Assembly: GCA_052390415.1 (NCBI GenBank)
Contig: JBQTGY010000140.1
Location: 1 to 19,589 of the forward strand
From: JANNWF01 sp052390415
Lineage (GTDB): Bacteria; Pseudomonadota; Gammaproteobacteria; Xanthomonadales; Xanthomonadaceae
DNA: 19,589 nucleotides
Reading direction: 5' to 3'
The translations under genes and the position numbers were made by a program. The notes beneath the pieces are model-generated. The model was not told the origin of the DNA. It ran no database searches and worked only from the letters and a program-made list of their open reading frames with translations. Below, one piece after another: positions 6,107 through 14,864 of this stretch (position 1 is the stretch's first letter; the number at the start of each line of letters is the position of its first letter).

Positions 6107-6388
6107 GTGGCCACCATGACCATTCGCAACCTCGACAACAAGGTGAAAGCGCAACTGCGTGTGCGTGCAGCGCAGCACGGGCGCTCGATGGAGGAGGAAG
6201 TGCGCAGCATTCTGGGCACGGCGCTGGCCGACCCGCCTGAGCCTGAGGAGTCACTTTACGAAGCGATCCGATCACGTGTGGCCATTTTCGGTGGTGTGGA
6301 ACTGGAGCTTCCACCTCGCGAGCCCCTTCGTGAGCCGCCCGATTTCAGTGGCCCGGAGTTTCATCGTCCCGAGTTCGATGACGAGTGA
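6107..6388 (+). CDS. FitA/VapB-like ribbon-helix-helix antitoxin
   Basis: The 93-residue protein has an N-terminal ribbon-helix-helix signature: a short beta strand (TMTIRNLDNKV), then two helices (KAQLRVRAAQHGRSMEEEVRSIL), as in FitA antitoxins of type II systems. The proline- and acid-rich C-terminal half should wrap the toxin and inhibit it. A GTG start at 6107 is chosen because GGAGGA ends 7 nt before it; the in-frame ATG at 6116 is too far from that site. The stop overlaps the toxin start by 4 bp (GTGA). The pair lies opposite in strand to the cas genes, between cas2-3 and csy1, and 55 bp downstream of the mini-CRISPR, with which it may share a transcript. Confidence 0.85.
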   Translation: MATMTIRNLDNKVKAQLRVRAAQHGRSMEEEVRSILGTALADPPEPEESLYEAIRSRVAIFGGVELELPPREPLREPPDFSGPEFHRPEFDDE

Positions 6389-6804
6389 TCGTCCTCGACA
6401 CCAATGTCATCTCGGAACTGTTGCGCCCGATTCCTAGCGAACGTGTTGTGGACTGGTTTCGGGCGCAGCCACAAGCCACGCTGTTCACAACGGTCATCAC
6501 GCGCAGTGAACTGCTTTACGGCATTTGTCTGATGCCGATTGGCAAGCGCCGCGATCTGTTGCAGCGTGAAGTGCTCGCAATTTTCAATGTGGATTTGGCG
6601 GGCAGAGTGTTGAACTACGAAAGTGACGCAGCGGATGCCTATGCCCAGATTGCTTCGGCACGGCGCACAGGTGGCAAGCCGCAAGGTAAGCCTTTTGATG
6701 CCATGATCGCCGGCATCGCCCGCTCCCGCGGTGCCACGCTGGCAACACGCAACATCAGGGATTTTGAGGACTGCGGCGTCGCGCTCATCGATCCCTGGCA
6801 GTGA
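6385..6804 (+). CDS. FitB/VapC-like PIN-domain toxin ribonuclease
   Basis: This is a PIN-domain toxin of 139 residues, the normal length for FitB/VapC. The predicted metal-binding acids are present: D5 in MIVLDTNVISELLR, E42 in TRSELLYG, D105 in GKPFDAMIAGIA, and D126/D129 in RNIRDFED. VapC-type toxins cut tRNA or rRNA; the substrate here is unknown, and FitB has only been linked to intracellular growth control in Neisseria. It starts with GTG, overlapping the antitoxin stop by 4 bp. Its 3' end faces that of cas2-3, 26 bp apart. Sited inside the cas cluster, it could act as an addiction module for the locus, alone or under control of the neighbouring crRNA-like gene. Confidence 0.88.
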   Translation: MIVLDTNVISELLRPIPSERVVDWFRAQPQATLFTTVITRSELLYGICLMPIGKRRDLLQREVLAIFNVDLAGRVLNYESDAADAYAQIASARRTGGKPQGKPFDAMIAGIARSRGATLATRNIRDFEDCGVALIDPWQ

Positions 6805-6826
6805 TCAACCCCTGGCTGTGATCAAC
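6793..6826. repeat. Tandem 17-bp duplication at the fitB 3' end
   Basis: Bases 6793-6809 and 6810-6826 are adjacent copies differing at a single base (CCCTGGCAG versus CCCTGGCTG, each then followed by TGATCAAC). The first copy encodes the last residues and stop codon of the toxin; the second is non-coding. It lies in the gap between the converging ends of the toxin gene and cas2-3, and may be a scar of insertion or slippage. Confidence 0.8.
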
Positions 6827-6830
6827 ACGT

Positions 6831-9800
6831 TCAACTACGTGGAGTGATGCCGAGCCACGGGTGCCAGTTCCACGCGAGGTTGTTGTTGCCCTTGGGAGCT
6901 TCCACGGTGGTGAACTTGCGCGCTGCTTCGTGCAACGTCAATCCCTCGGCATCAGCCAGTTCACGTACTCGTTCGAGCAGCTGCGGCAAATCCATCATCG
7001 CCCACGGCTCCAAGCCAGCCGACGCACCTAGCTGAAGGTTGTAGAACGTTGCGGGCACGTGCGGATCCTTGCCCACCTTCTCCAATGAGTCTTCCACACG
7101 ATGCTCGATCAGCTTTTCTTCGTCCTCGTCGGGCAGAAACACCAGTGTTACGTCGGGCAGGTTGTCCTCGCGAAATGGCTGCTGCTGCGCCAGCACGCCG
7201 ACCAGCATGGCCTGTGGAAACTGCCAGCAAGGTGCTGCAAGGTCGCGTTGCCATTGCAAGCTCGACTCACCGCCCGAGCCCGGACGAGGTCTAGATCGTC
7301 CCGGCGTTGGCGTGGACGCGGGCTTCGAATCAACTACCGGCTGCATCGCTGCGTCCAAGCGTGCGTGCTCAAGGTCAATCCAGTTCTTGCTTGCTTGCCT
7401 CTCAGCGGTAGGGCGCGGGCGGATGCGCGCAACGGCGTCGATGCGCTTGCCGTCGCCGTCTGGCCACAGCGTGGCGAGCCGGTGCGAGGCAAGTAGAAAG
7501 CGATCCCCGTCCTCGAAACTAGGACGGCGAAACGCCGGCGTGCGAGTACCCGCGTGTTCCAGCGCCTTCAGGTTGGTGTCGAGCACAATGACATTCGCCG
7601 CCAAAGCAGGCTTACGCCGATGCCGCTGCACGCGGCCAGCGAGCTGGATGATCGAGCGCATCGACGAAGGCTCGGCCACGGCCCAGTCAGCGCACCAGTC
7701 TCGGCCCACTTCACACACGGGTGATGCGAGCACGACGAACACATGCTCGCACTGTGGTGCGGCGTCGATGGCGGCGCGTACCGAGGGATGTCGCCAGACT
7801 TCCTCGGGCTGTCGGCGATCAAGAACACCGTCGAGCACGCCTTCAATCGCCGAGCGCTGCGCCATTGGAAAGCGCGCGTGATACACGCACAGATGAATCC
7901 GCACGCCCTCTGGCGCGCCTAGCCGATGCAGCTCGCGTGCGACATCGATGAGCGGCGCGATGTTGGCCATGCGCACGATGCCGAAGCTGACGCGTTGGCC
8001 AGTGGCAGCATCCTTCTCGGCATGGACCGCATGCAGCTGAAGGAAGGCTTCGCGAATGTGAGCTGCAAACCTGGCGCGAATCGCCTCGATGTTCTGGCCG
8101 GTCTGATTCGGAAGCGGCCACAGCTGCGCAATACGCAGCGGCTCCTGCGCTTGCAAACGGCTGACGCGACGGTCGACGAAGTCCGCATGCGCTTTCGCAA
8201 AGGCGGCGGCGTCGGTGCAGCGCTCGGTTATTGGCGCACACAGCTCGTCCACCCACAGGCAAGGGATATCGCTTATGGCTCCCGTGTTCGCGCCGGCCGC
8301 ACCGCGATTGCTCTGATACAGCTGGCGACCGGCGCGGTAGGCCTGAAACATGCCTTCGACCAGCGCGGGCGGCAGGGTAGCCGAAGACAGGATCACCCGC
8401 GTGCCGAGCATGCCGGCGAAGTAGACAAGGCGGGTCAGCGCAGGCAGGTCGTTGAGGTCGTAGTCGTCCAGCTCATCGAGCACGAGATCGCTGCTCAACA
8501 GGCGCAGCATCGGGGCGATCTGGCGACCGGCGCGCAGGGACTCCGTTGCTGGTGCAAGGTGATCGACCGTGCAGACCAGCATCGGCGCGGACAACAGTCG
8601 GAGGATGTCGGCATTGGCCATGGCGCGCGAAAGCAGCGGATGGTCAGCCAGATTGCCCTCGTAGAACACATGACTGTCTTCTTCCAGCTGCGACTGCACC
8701 GACGCCGATCCCTGCGCTTCCGCTTGCTGCTGATGAAACTCGAACAGCGCGCGGTTGACTGCACCGCCTACCAGCACGGCAAGTTCGTCCTCGCCGAGAT
8801 TCAGATCGCGGCGATAGCTGCGCCCTGTTTGCAATGTGAGCGTGCGCAGGCCCAGGGCGTAGCTCGCGCGCAGGCCGCGCTGCGGATCCGCGAGCGCATA
8901 CAGCATGCGGGCGTTGGCCAGCGTCTTGCCGCAGCCGGTGGAAGCCATGTTGACGATGAATCCGCCGTGCTCGCGCGCCAATTCGCGCATCGCCACGGCG
9001 GCATCAAACGCCTTGTCCTGCCATGCGAAGCGCGCATCGGCGCTGCGCTTGCGCAAGCCGCGATGCTGGGCAAGCCGCGGCAAATGACGCTCGAAGCCGG
9101 GCAGCGCGTGAGCGATCAGGCTCGCGCCGTAGCCCACCCCCAGCAGGTGCTCAAGCAGCGATTGCTTCATCTCGACGCGACCGACGCGGTCTTTCTGCGT
9201 GTTGGCGAACAGCGCCTGGTTTGCCTGCACAAAGGGCTTGCGTGCCTCCTCCGGGCGACCTTCCTTGTCGACACCAAGGCTGGAGTAATGATGGTCGGCC
9301 AGCATCAGGCACAGCCGTGCGAGGTGCATCACATAAGCGTTGTCGAGCCAGCGGCCGTCGCGCCGTTCGCGCAACCGAAGCAGGCGCGTGGCTACGCGCG
9401 CGGCCTGCTTCCACCATGCGGCGTCGGCCACCGGCAAGGCGGCGGCCAGCTGCCAGTAGGGTGTGAATGCCATGGAGTCCAGCTTCTGTTCGACTTCGTT
9501 CCAGCAGTGCGTGACGCAGTCGAGCGGCTGCGCGAGCCAGCTCTTCTCGAACTTATCTGATCGAGCGCCGATCCCCTTCTGCGACCCGTCATCCTTGTGT
9601 GCAGGAACCACCGGCAGCCGGTGGTGGCTGACGACCAGCCAACCGATTGCGGCTGCCAGCGGCGCACGTTCGGTCAGACCGCGAAACGCATGTGCTTCGA
9701 TGCCCGGAACTTCGCCGTCTCTTAGGTAGCGGCCGGGTGCAGTCCAACTCGATGCGTCGATGCTGGATTCATCCGCCAGACGGGTGAGCCAGCCCGCATC

Positions 9801-10292
9801 GTCATCCTCGCCAACAAAGGCAAGGAACAGACGCAGCGATACCCACTCATGACGGATCAGATTTTTCTCGACGCGTTTGCCCTTCAGGCGCTGCTGGAAG
9901 GCAACACTGGCCTTGCCCAGGTCATGCAGCAGGGCGGCCAATTGCGCCAGCAAGCGGATGTCTTCCGCACTGTGCCAGTCGTTCTCGTCCTCTTTGCGCA
10001 GCACGTTGCGTGCAGTGGTGTTGGTGGGGACAGCGCCCTCCGTGTTGAAGCGTCGCGCGTCGCCCACGATCCACAGCAGCTCACTGTGGTCGCGGCCACG
10101 AATCCAGTGGCAGGCTACGGCGGTGTTCTTGCGCGCGGTCTTGCGCAGCAGTTTGCGCAGGGTGTCCAGCCCATCCTGGGTGATCGGCGTTTGCCAGGTA
10201 CGGTCGCCGCGGCGCTCGGCGAACTGGTCGAGAATTCGGCGGGTTTCCGTCAGTGCGCGCTTGTCGCACTGCGACACCAGCAGCACGTTCAC
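6831..10292 (-). CDS. cas2-3: Cas2-Cas3 fusion: type I-F nuclease-helicase and adaptation factor
   Basis: In I-F systems Cas2 is fused to the N-terminus of Cas3. The protein joins Cas1 for spacer acquisition and is recruited by the target-bound Csy complex to unwind and degrade DNA. The 1153-residue product has a Cas2-like region at about 1-95 (MNVLLVSQCDKRALTETRRI), an HD nuclease (HD at 123-124 in LLHDLGKA, H148, HH at 223-224) and an SF2 helicase. The helicase shows Walker A STGCGKT (451-457), motif II DELDD (606-610), SAT (637-639), EVGRDW (861-866) and QLAGRVQRHRR (883-893). The C-terminal domain is complete. It overlaps cas1 by 4 bp (ATGA), so the two are co-translated. It is somewhat longer than the Pseudomonas protein. 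All catalytic motifs are intact. The long open frame on the opposite strand is a shadow. Confidence 0.97.
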   Translation of the reverse strand: MNVLLVSQCDKRALTETRRILDQFAERRGDRTWQTPITQDGLDTLRKLLRKTARKNTAVACHWIRGRDHSELLWIVGDARRFNTEGAVPTNTTARNVLRKEDENDWHSAEDIRLLAQLAALLHDLGKASVAFQQRLKGKRVEKNLIRHEWVSLRLFLAFVGEDDDAGWLTRLADESSIDASSWTAPGRYLRDGEVPGIEAHAFRGLTERAPLAAAIGWLVVSHHRLPVVPAHKDDGSQKGIGARSDKFEKSWLAQPLDCVTHCWNEVEQKLDSMAFTPYWQLAAALPVADAAWWKQAARVATRLLRLRERRDGRWLDNAYVMHLARLCLMLADHHYSSLGVDKEGRPEEARKPFVQANQALFANTQKDRVGRVEMKQSLLEHLLGVGYGASLIAHALPGFERHLPRLAQHRGLRKRSADARFAWQDKAFDAAVAMRELAREHGGFIVNMASTGCGKTLANARMLYALADPQRGLRASYALGLRTLTLQTGRSYRRDLNLGEDELAVLVGGAVNRALFEFHQQQAEAQGSASVQSQLEEDSHVFYEGNLADHPLLSRAMANADILRLLSAPMLVCTVDHLAPATESLRAGRQIAPMLRLLSSDLVLDELDDYDLNDLPALTRLVYFAGMLGTRVILSSATLPPALVEGMFQAYRAGRQLYQSNRGAAGANTGAISDIPCLWVDELCAPITERCTDAAAFAKAHADFVDRRVSRLQAQEPLRIAQLWPLPNQTGQNIEAIRARFAAHIREAFLQLHAVHAEKDAATGQRVSFGIVRMANIAPLIDVARELHRLGAPEGVRIHLCVYHARFPMAQRSAIEGVLDGVLDRRQPEEVWRHPSVRAAIDAAPQCEHVFVVLASPVCEVGRDWCADWAVAEPSSMRSIIQLAGRVQRHRRKPALAANVIVLDTNLKALEHAGTRTPAFRRPSFEDGDRFLLASHRLATLWPDGDGKRIDAVARIRPRPTAERQASKNWIDLEHARLDAAMQPVVDSKPASTPTPGRSRPRPGSGGESSLQWQRDLAAPCWQFPQAMLVGVLAQQQPFREDNLPDVTLVFLPDEDEEKLIEHRVEDSLEKVGKDPHVPATFYNLQLGASAGLEPWAMMDLPQLLERVRELADAEGLTLHEAARKFTTVEAPKGNNNLAWNWHPWLGITPRS

Positions 10293-11287
10293 GAGGCGGC
10301 AGTCGGAGTTGCTGCGGTGACCTTGGCCGCCGTTTCCAGCGCTATCGCCTTCAGCGTGTCAATCATGAAATCCAGCGATTCGCTGCGAGTCAGCGCCTCG
10401 ATACAGTTGCGTCGGAACTGCTGCTCGTCATCGCCGCGCATGGCCGATAGAAACGCTTGCGGCAGGATGCTGGCGTCCTTGACCAGATCGGCCGCATCAA
10501 ACACGAGGCCACCGCGCCGGGTTTTTCCATGCAGCACCGCCAAGCCATGCGGCAGACCGAGCACCCAGGTTGCAGTGGCACCCAGCCCGTAGGCAAGGTA
10601 ATTGCCGTGATCGAGAAAGCGATTGGCCGGGTCGGTGCCGGTGCCGCGCTTGGCGCGGGTGAAGTCGCCATAGCCAACGGTATCGACGGCGAGCTTGAAC
10701 AGCGCCTTGGTCAGGCGTGCTTCTTCAGTCAGAAGCGCCGTGGTGTCGTCGGCCAGTTCGACCTGCCGCAGGCTGCGCGATGCAAGCTCGTCGAGCCGCG
10801 CAACAACAACCTCGAATCCAGCCTCGCGTTGGACGCGCAAGGTCCATTGCTGCCGCAAGCGTTCGATGCGGGCGCGCTGGATTGCCTTGGCGGCAAACAG
10901 CCGCAAGTCGTCATCGAACCAGAAGCGCACCCACGCCTGCAGGTATTCAGTGGGCCGATACTCGCTTTGCGGCGACAGCCATGCGACCTCAACGTCAAGC
11001 TCATTGGCCGCAAACAGCGGCGTCCCGCCGCCACCACAGAAGCCAACCAGCACACCGGCCTTGGCAAGCTCGCGCATCGCGGCTTGGGTAATCGACGTTC
11101 CAGTACCCAAGAGGATGCTGGTGGTGTTGGCAATTGGGATGTTCCAGTACAGCGACTGCTTGCCCTGATCGGTCACGTATTCGACGCGCCCACCGTTCAC
11201 CAACACGCGGCAGTGTTGCAGGTAATAAATGTTCGCCCGTTTCGAGTGCAGGATCGATTTCAGATCGGTGGGGTTGATCGTTTCCAT
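10289..11287 (-). CDS. cas1: Cas1, type I-F spacer-acquisition integrase
   Basis: Cas1 is the integrase that inserts new spacers at the leader end of the array, in complex with Cas2-3. The 332-residue protein matches Pseudomonas I-F Cas1 with a one-residue offset. The metal-binding residues E189 (LLTEEARL), H253 (VLHGKTRRGG), D264 and D267 (FDAADLVKD) correspond to Glu190, His254, Asp265 and Asp268. Other hallmarks are LHSKRANIYYLQHCRVLVNG, GFCGGGGTPLF and DPANRFLDHGNYLAYGL. The ATG at 11287 is preferred over an in-frame TTG four codons upstream because GAGGAG stands just before it and the family N-terminus fits. It is the first gene of the cas1-cas2-3 unit. No clear promoter hexamers were identified in 11288-11424. 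Confidence 0.97.
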   Translation of the reverse strand: METINPTDLKSILHSKRANIYYLQHCRVLVNGGRVEYVTDQGKQSLYWNIPIANTTSILLGTGTSITQAAMRELAKAGVLVGFCGGGGTPLFAANELDVEVAWLSPQSEYRPTEYLQAWVRFWFDDDLRLFAAKAIQRARIERLRQQWTLRVQREAGFEVVVARLDELASRSLRQVELADDTTALLTEEARLTKALFKLAVDTVGYGDFTRAKRGTGTDPANRFLDHGNYLAYGLGATATWVLGLPHGLAVLHGKTRRGGLVFDAADLVKDASILPQAFLSAMRGDDEQQFRRNCIEALTRSESLDFMIDTLKAIALETAAKVTAATPTAAS

Positions 11288-11424
11288 CTGGCTCCTCAAC
11301 GCGCGACCATTGTGTTGACCCGCCTAACAGATAGACAGCGTGCCGCGGTGTGTAGCTGATGCCACTACAAATTGCTCAGCGGCCCGTGGTGTGGCGAAGT
11401 GAGTCTGATTTCGCATCAAGCCCC

Positions 11425-12735
11425 TCACCGCCAAAACGGAATCCGATAAGGCTTGGGTGGATCGGCCGGGTCGTGGGATTCGCGGGGCATCGGTTTCAGG
11501 GTCAGTTCGTGACGGCCTTTGGCGAGGGTGTGGACCGGGATCATGGCGAGCATGCCGCGGGTGCTGCTGATGGGGTCTTCGGAGGCGTCGAAGTGCAGGT
11601 CGGGTACCTTGATGCCGTCGATGCGGACGTCGTGCAGGTCGGCAAAACAATCCAGCGCGACGCGCGCGGGGCGCTGTGATTCGGTGGGTTTGGGGCAATG
11701 TTTGGCCAGTGCGCGATTGTGGGGTTCAACGCGATAGGGCACGAACAGCTTGAGGTAATCGTCGCGCACCAGCGGCTGCGGGATGTAGGGCACCGGCCGC
11801 ATGTTGGGCTCACGCGCGCGCAGGCTGGCGTAGTGCCGAGGAAAGATGACGTCGTGGGCGTCGGGCGAAAACTGTGGCAGGCCTTCGATATCGGTGGGTG
11901 ACCAGTCAGTGATGTGGCCGACGATCTGGGTGGATACCGCGACGATGATCAGGGAGCTGGCGGCGGCCATGATGAAGTTGCCGCGATGGCCTTCCGTGTT
12001 GGAGGTGTACAGCGCCATCGGCAAGTTGCTGGCGCGGCCAAACCCGATCCGCGCGTAGAAGCCGAGCAGGCCACGCAGCATGCGGCCGCGGCGGGTATTG
12101 GGTGTCCAGCGGGTGCCGAATCGCCGGTCCAGGAAGGTGGCCAGCAGCCAAGGCAGAAACGAGATCACGAATACGCCGATGAAGGCGACCATTTCTGGCA
12201 TGGCGCCGCTGGCTGGCAACCAGCGAAACAGCCAGGCCACGATGATGGCGACGGTCACCAGCACCATCGGCATCAGCAGCGCCATCGCCAAACCCACGCC
12301 GACGCCAAACAGACGACTGGCGCGGTTGTCGGCAGCTTCGATGATCGCGGGCATGTCTTCGCGGCCGCGGCGACTGGTTTCGAGCTGGTACGGCCCGGCC
12401 TTCTTGAACGACGCCCAATTGACGCCGCCGGGGCTCACGGACGTGAGTCCGACCAAGGCGACCCAGTAAGCGCGCAGGCACAGATGGAAAATAAAGGTGA
12501 GGATGAGGATCGTCAGCGCGGATTGGATGTAGATCCACAACGGCACCAACAGGCTGGCGATGTCGGGCGCCACCCGATTGATGACGATCACCAAGCCGGA
12601 TTCCACCATCGCCGGTAGCTGTATCAGTCCGAACACGGTGGCGCCGGATATCAGCAACTCGATTTCCCAGGTCGGCGTGGTTTGCCGCGGCAAGGGCATG
12701 GCGCCGGTGGGGGTGGATGGTTCCGAATCGGTCAT
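11425..12735 (-). CDS. Multi-pass membrane protein of unknown function
   Basis: The 436-residue product is not recognised. It has a short polar N-terminus, then about five hydrophobic segments near residues 26-52, 60-90, 145-172, 183-202 and 253-272, and finally about 160 soluble residues rich in proline and charged residues (VPYIPQPLVRDDYLKLFVPYR and so on) that probably lie on one side of the membrane. The segment between the second and third hydrophobic regions contains a charged stretch (ETSRRGREDMPAIIEAADNRA). It is on the same strand as cas1, ending 137 bp before it. The gap and the lack of Cas-like features argue that it is a chromosomal neighbour, not a CRISPR ancillary gene. The start at 12735 lacks a clear ribosome-binding site; a later ATG is possible. 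Confidence 0.7.
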   Translation of the reverse strand: MTDSEPSTPTGAMPLPRQTTPTWEIELLISGATVFGLIQLPAMVESGLVIVINRVAPDIASLLVPLWIYIQSALTILILTFIFHLCLRAYWVALVGLTSVSPGGVNWASFKKAGPYQLETSRRGREDMPAIIEAADNRASRLFGVGVGLAMALLMPMVLVTVAIIVAWLFRWLPASGAMPEMVAFIGVFVISFLPWLLATFLDRRFGTRWTPNTRRGRMLRGLLGFYARIGFGRASNLPMALYTSNTEGHRGNFIMAAASSLIIVAVSTQIVGHITDWSPTDIEGLPQFSPDAHDVIFPRHYASLRAREPNMRPVPYIPQPLVRDDYLKLFVPYRVEPHNRALAKHCPKPTESQRPARVALDCFADLHDVRIDGIKVPDLHFDASEDPISSTRGMLAMIPVHTLAKGRHELTLKPMPRESHDPADPPKPYRIPFWR

Positions 12736-12817
12736 GGGAGGAGGCTGGCGGCCGGGCGTCGGGTGCCCATGTTAAGCGAGTGGTGCCGCGAGAAATCCGT
12801 GACTTGGCCAACGTACA

Positions 12818-12850
12818 CCCCGGATTCCGCTGCGCTGCATCTGGGCTACG
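12818..12850. repeat. REP-like imperfect palindrome
   Basis: CCCCGGAT at 12818 and ATCTGGG ending near 12846 flank a CCGCTGCGCTGC core, forming an imperfect stem. Similar short intergenic elements of the type GTAGCCCGGATG...ATCCGGGG are common in many gammaproteobacteria (general knowledge). It lies upstream of the membrane-protein gene. No gene is seen in 12736-12939. Confidence 0.5.
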
Positions 12851-12866
12851 GAGCGCTCCAATGGCT

Positions 12867-12931
12867 GTAGGGTGCGTCTCGGACGCACCAATTCGCCTGG
12901 CGCAACGCCGGTGCGTCAAGACGCACCCTAC
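12867..12931. repeat. Paired-hairpin REP-like element
   Basis: The outer arms GTAGGGTGCGTCT (12867-12879) and AGACGCACCCTAC (12919-12931) are perfect inverted copies. Each arm also forms its own hairpin: GGTGCGTC/GACGCACC with a 3-nt loop (12871-12889) and the same stem with a 2-nt loop (12910-12927). It lies just beyond the response-regulator stop codon, where it could stabilise or end that transcript. The same design recurs at 15658-15721. Confidence 0.8.
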
Positions 12932-12939
12932 GGTCGGGG

Positions 12940-13575
12940 TCAAATGATCCGCAGGGTGATCGCCTTCAGCACCGCGCGGGTGCGGTCGCGGGTGCCGAGC
13001 TTGTCGAGAATCTCGCTGACGTAGTTCTTCACGGTGCCTTCGGACAGGTGCACCACGCGGGCGATTTCCTTGTTGGAATAGCCGCCGGCGAGCAGCCGCA
13101 GGATGGCGACTTCACGCTCGGAAAAGGTGTCGCTGGGTGGCGCTTGATCACGATAGGCAAAGCGCGCGCGCACCGGGTCGGTGGCGACCGGTGCCAGCAA
13201 GGTCGCGCCAGCGGCGACCTGCAGGATGGCCTCGTGCAAGTCCTCGGGTGAGGCATCCTTGAGCAGGAAACCTTGTGCGCCGGCGGCAGCGGCGCGCAAG
13301 GCGAGGTCGTCTTCGGCAAACGTGGTGAGCAGGATCACCGGCGTGTTGTTGGGAATTGCACGCAGGCGTTCGAGCATGCCGATGCCATCCAGTCCGGGCA
13401 TGCGGATGTCGCTGAGGATCACGTCGACCGGTGTCACCGCCAAGGCATCCAGCAGGGCTTGGCCATCGTTGGCTTCAATCAGCACCGACAGATTGGGGAA
13501 ACTGCCGAGCAGCGCGCGCAGTCCGGAGCGAACCAGCGCTTGATCGTCCGCCAGCGCGAGTCGCAACACGCTCAT
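12940..13575 (-). CDS. NarL/LuxR-family response regulator (DesR-like)
   Basis: The 211-residue transcription factor has a receiver domain (1-120) with the acidic pair D10/D11, phosphoacceptor D56 (VDVILSDIRMPG), T84/T85 and K106 (GFLLKDA). A C-terminal LuxR-type helix-turn-helix follows at about 145-210 (FSEREVAILRLLAGGYSNKEIA, then GTVKNYVSEILDKLG). It should be phosphorylated by the kinase encoded just upstream, whose stop overlaps its ATG by 4 bp. The closest known pairs of this layout are DesK/DesR (membrane fluidity) and LiaS/LiaR (envelope stress); which signal applies here cannot be told from sequence. The stop is followed by the paired-hairpin element. Confidence 0.92.
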   Translation of the reverse strand: MSVLRLALADDQALVRSGLRALLGSFPNLSVLIEANDGQALLDALAVTPVDVILSDIRMPGLDGIGMLERLRAIPNNTPVILLTTFAEDDLALRAAAAGAQGFLLKDASPEDLHEAILQVAAGATLLAPVATDPVRARFAYRDQAPPSDTFSEREVAILRLLAGGYSNKEIARVVHLSEGTVKNYVSEILDKLGTRDRTRAVLKAITLRII

Positions 13576-14717
13576 GCCGTTCCTATCGGCAGACTGGCGA
13601 GCAGCCGCAGCCCACCTTCATCGCCATGATCGATGGTCAGTTCGCCGCCGAGTTCACGCAGGCGTTCACGCATACCGCGCAGGCCGTTGCCCGACCGTAG
13701 CGGTCGCGCGCCGCGACCGTCATCGCGAATCTCCAGGCGCAGCTGCTCACCTTCGCGATACAGACGTAGCCAAAGGTGACTGGCGGCGGCGTGACGTGCG
13801 GAGTTGGTCAGCCCTTCCTGCACGGTCCGCAACAGGGCCTCGGCGCGCTCGATCGCGAAAACGCGCGCGTCGCCGGCGATATCGAGATGGACGCTGGGTT
13901 TGGGAAACGGGGCAGCGAGTTGTTCGATGGCCGAGGCCAGGTCGATGCCCTCATGGGCGCGCATTTGTTTCACCACGCCGCGCAGGTTTTGCAGCAAGTC
14001 ATCGGCTAGACCTGCACATAACGCGACGCGCTCGGCATCGGGTTGGCGGGTGTCGCGCGCCATCACCCCAAGATTGAGCTTGAGTGCGGTGAGCGCATGA
14101 CCGGCAACGTCGTGCAGCTCACGCGACAGCCGCAGGCGTTCGGCGTCACGGGCGCTGGCTTCGAGCAGGGAGCGAGTGGCGATCAGATCGGCATTCACCG
14201 CCCGCAATTGTTCGCTCATGGCCTCGGCGCGCCTGCTGGCTTGCATGACCAAGGCGGCGAATACCTGAAAGCTGGTGTACGCCGTCCACGACACCAACAG
14301 CCAACGCGGCTGTCCCGGCCAGAGGCCGAGCATGATGGCGGCCAAGCCGAGGTTGATGGCCGCCAACGCGAGCCAAAGCGAACCGCCATTGAGGCGGGCC
14401 GCGAGCATGGGTGCCGCCAACACCAGCAGGATCGGCGCGGCACTCTGCGGCGCCAACGCGCACAGCAGCAAGGCGAGTCCAGCGAGGCCCAAGCCAAACG
14501 CCGTAAACATGCGCAGCGAGAGGCGATCACTGCAGGCGCTGGTGAAGACAAACACGGCCAGGAAAGCAAGCGCGCCCGCCTGCACCCACATGCCCAACGC
14601 GGGGTTGCGGGGTGGTGCGCCGGTCACACTCAACCACACCGCCAACCACGCGGCGTAGGCCGCCAGCGACAGTGGCGAAACCAATTCAAGCAACAACTGA
14701 CGCAACGAAGTCGACAT
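13572..14717 (-). CDS. Membrane sensor histidine kinase, HisKA_3 (DesK-like)
   Basis: The 381-residue product has about six hydrophobic segments in residues 1-160 and a linker helix (161-195). The HisKA_3 dimerisation domain carries the phospho-acceptor H202 in SRELHDVAGHALTALK. The HATPase domain shows the N-box QEGLTNSARHA (300-310, N305), the G1 box DDGRGA (332-337) and NGLRGMRERLRELGG (344-358). No large extracellular sensor domain is present, so it probably senses something within or at the membrane, as DesK does. The start at 14717 is chosen because the hydrophobic region begins soon after; ATGs at 14741 and 14759 are alternatives, and none has a strong ribosome-binding site. It is coupled to the response regulator by a 4-bp overlap and is divergent from the gene at 14865. 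Confidence 0.88.
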   Translation of the reverse strand: MSTSLRQLLLELVSPLSLAAYAAWLAVWLSVTGAPPRNPALGMWVQAGALAFLAVFVFTSACSDRLSLRMFTAFGLGLAGLALLLCALAPQSAAPILLVLAAPMLAARLNGGSLWLALAAINLGLAAIMLGLWPGQPRWLLVSWTAYTSFQVFAALVMQASRRAEAMSEQLRAVNADLIATRSLLEASARDAERLRLSRELHDVAGHALTALKLNLGVMARDTRQPDAERVALCAGLADDLLQNLRGVVKQMRAHEGIDLASAIEQLAAPFPKPSVHLDIAGDARVFAIERAEALLRTVQEGLTNSARHAAASHLWLRLYREGEQLRLEIRDDGRGARPLRSGNGLRGMRERLRELGGELTIDHGDEGGLRLLASLPIGTA

Positions 14718-14864
14718 GCGCCGCAGCTTGAGCGCCGGCATGCGCGCCCCGCAAGCCATCGCTCGCAAGTGGTGACTTCCGGCACCCAGAATCGATGACG
14801 GTCGGCACCTTTGCCGCCGCGCGCCGGCAAGCAGACTGGCAACGCCTTCCAACGAGCCAATGCC

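Noticed and set aside
7926..9560. 544-codon plus-strand frame opposite cas2-3
   Set aside because: Shadow frame in GC-rich DNA; the minus strand encodes all the Cas2-3 motifs across it.
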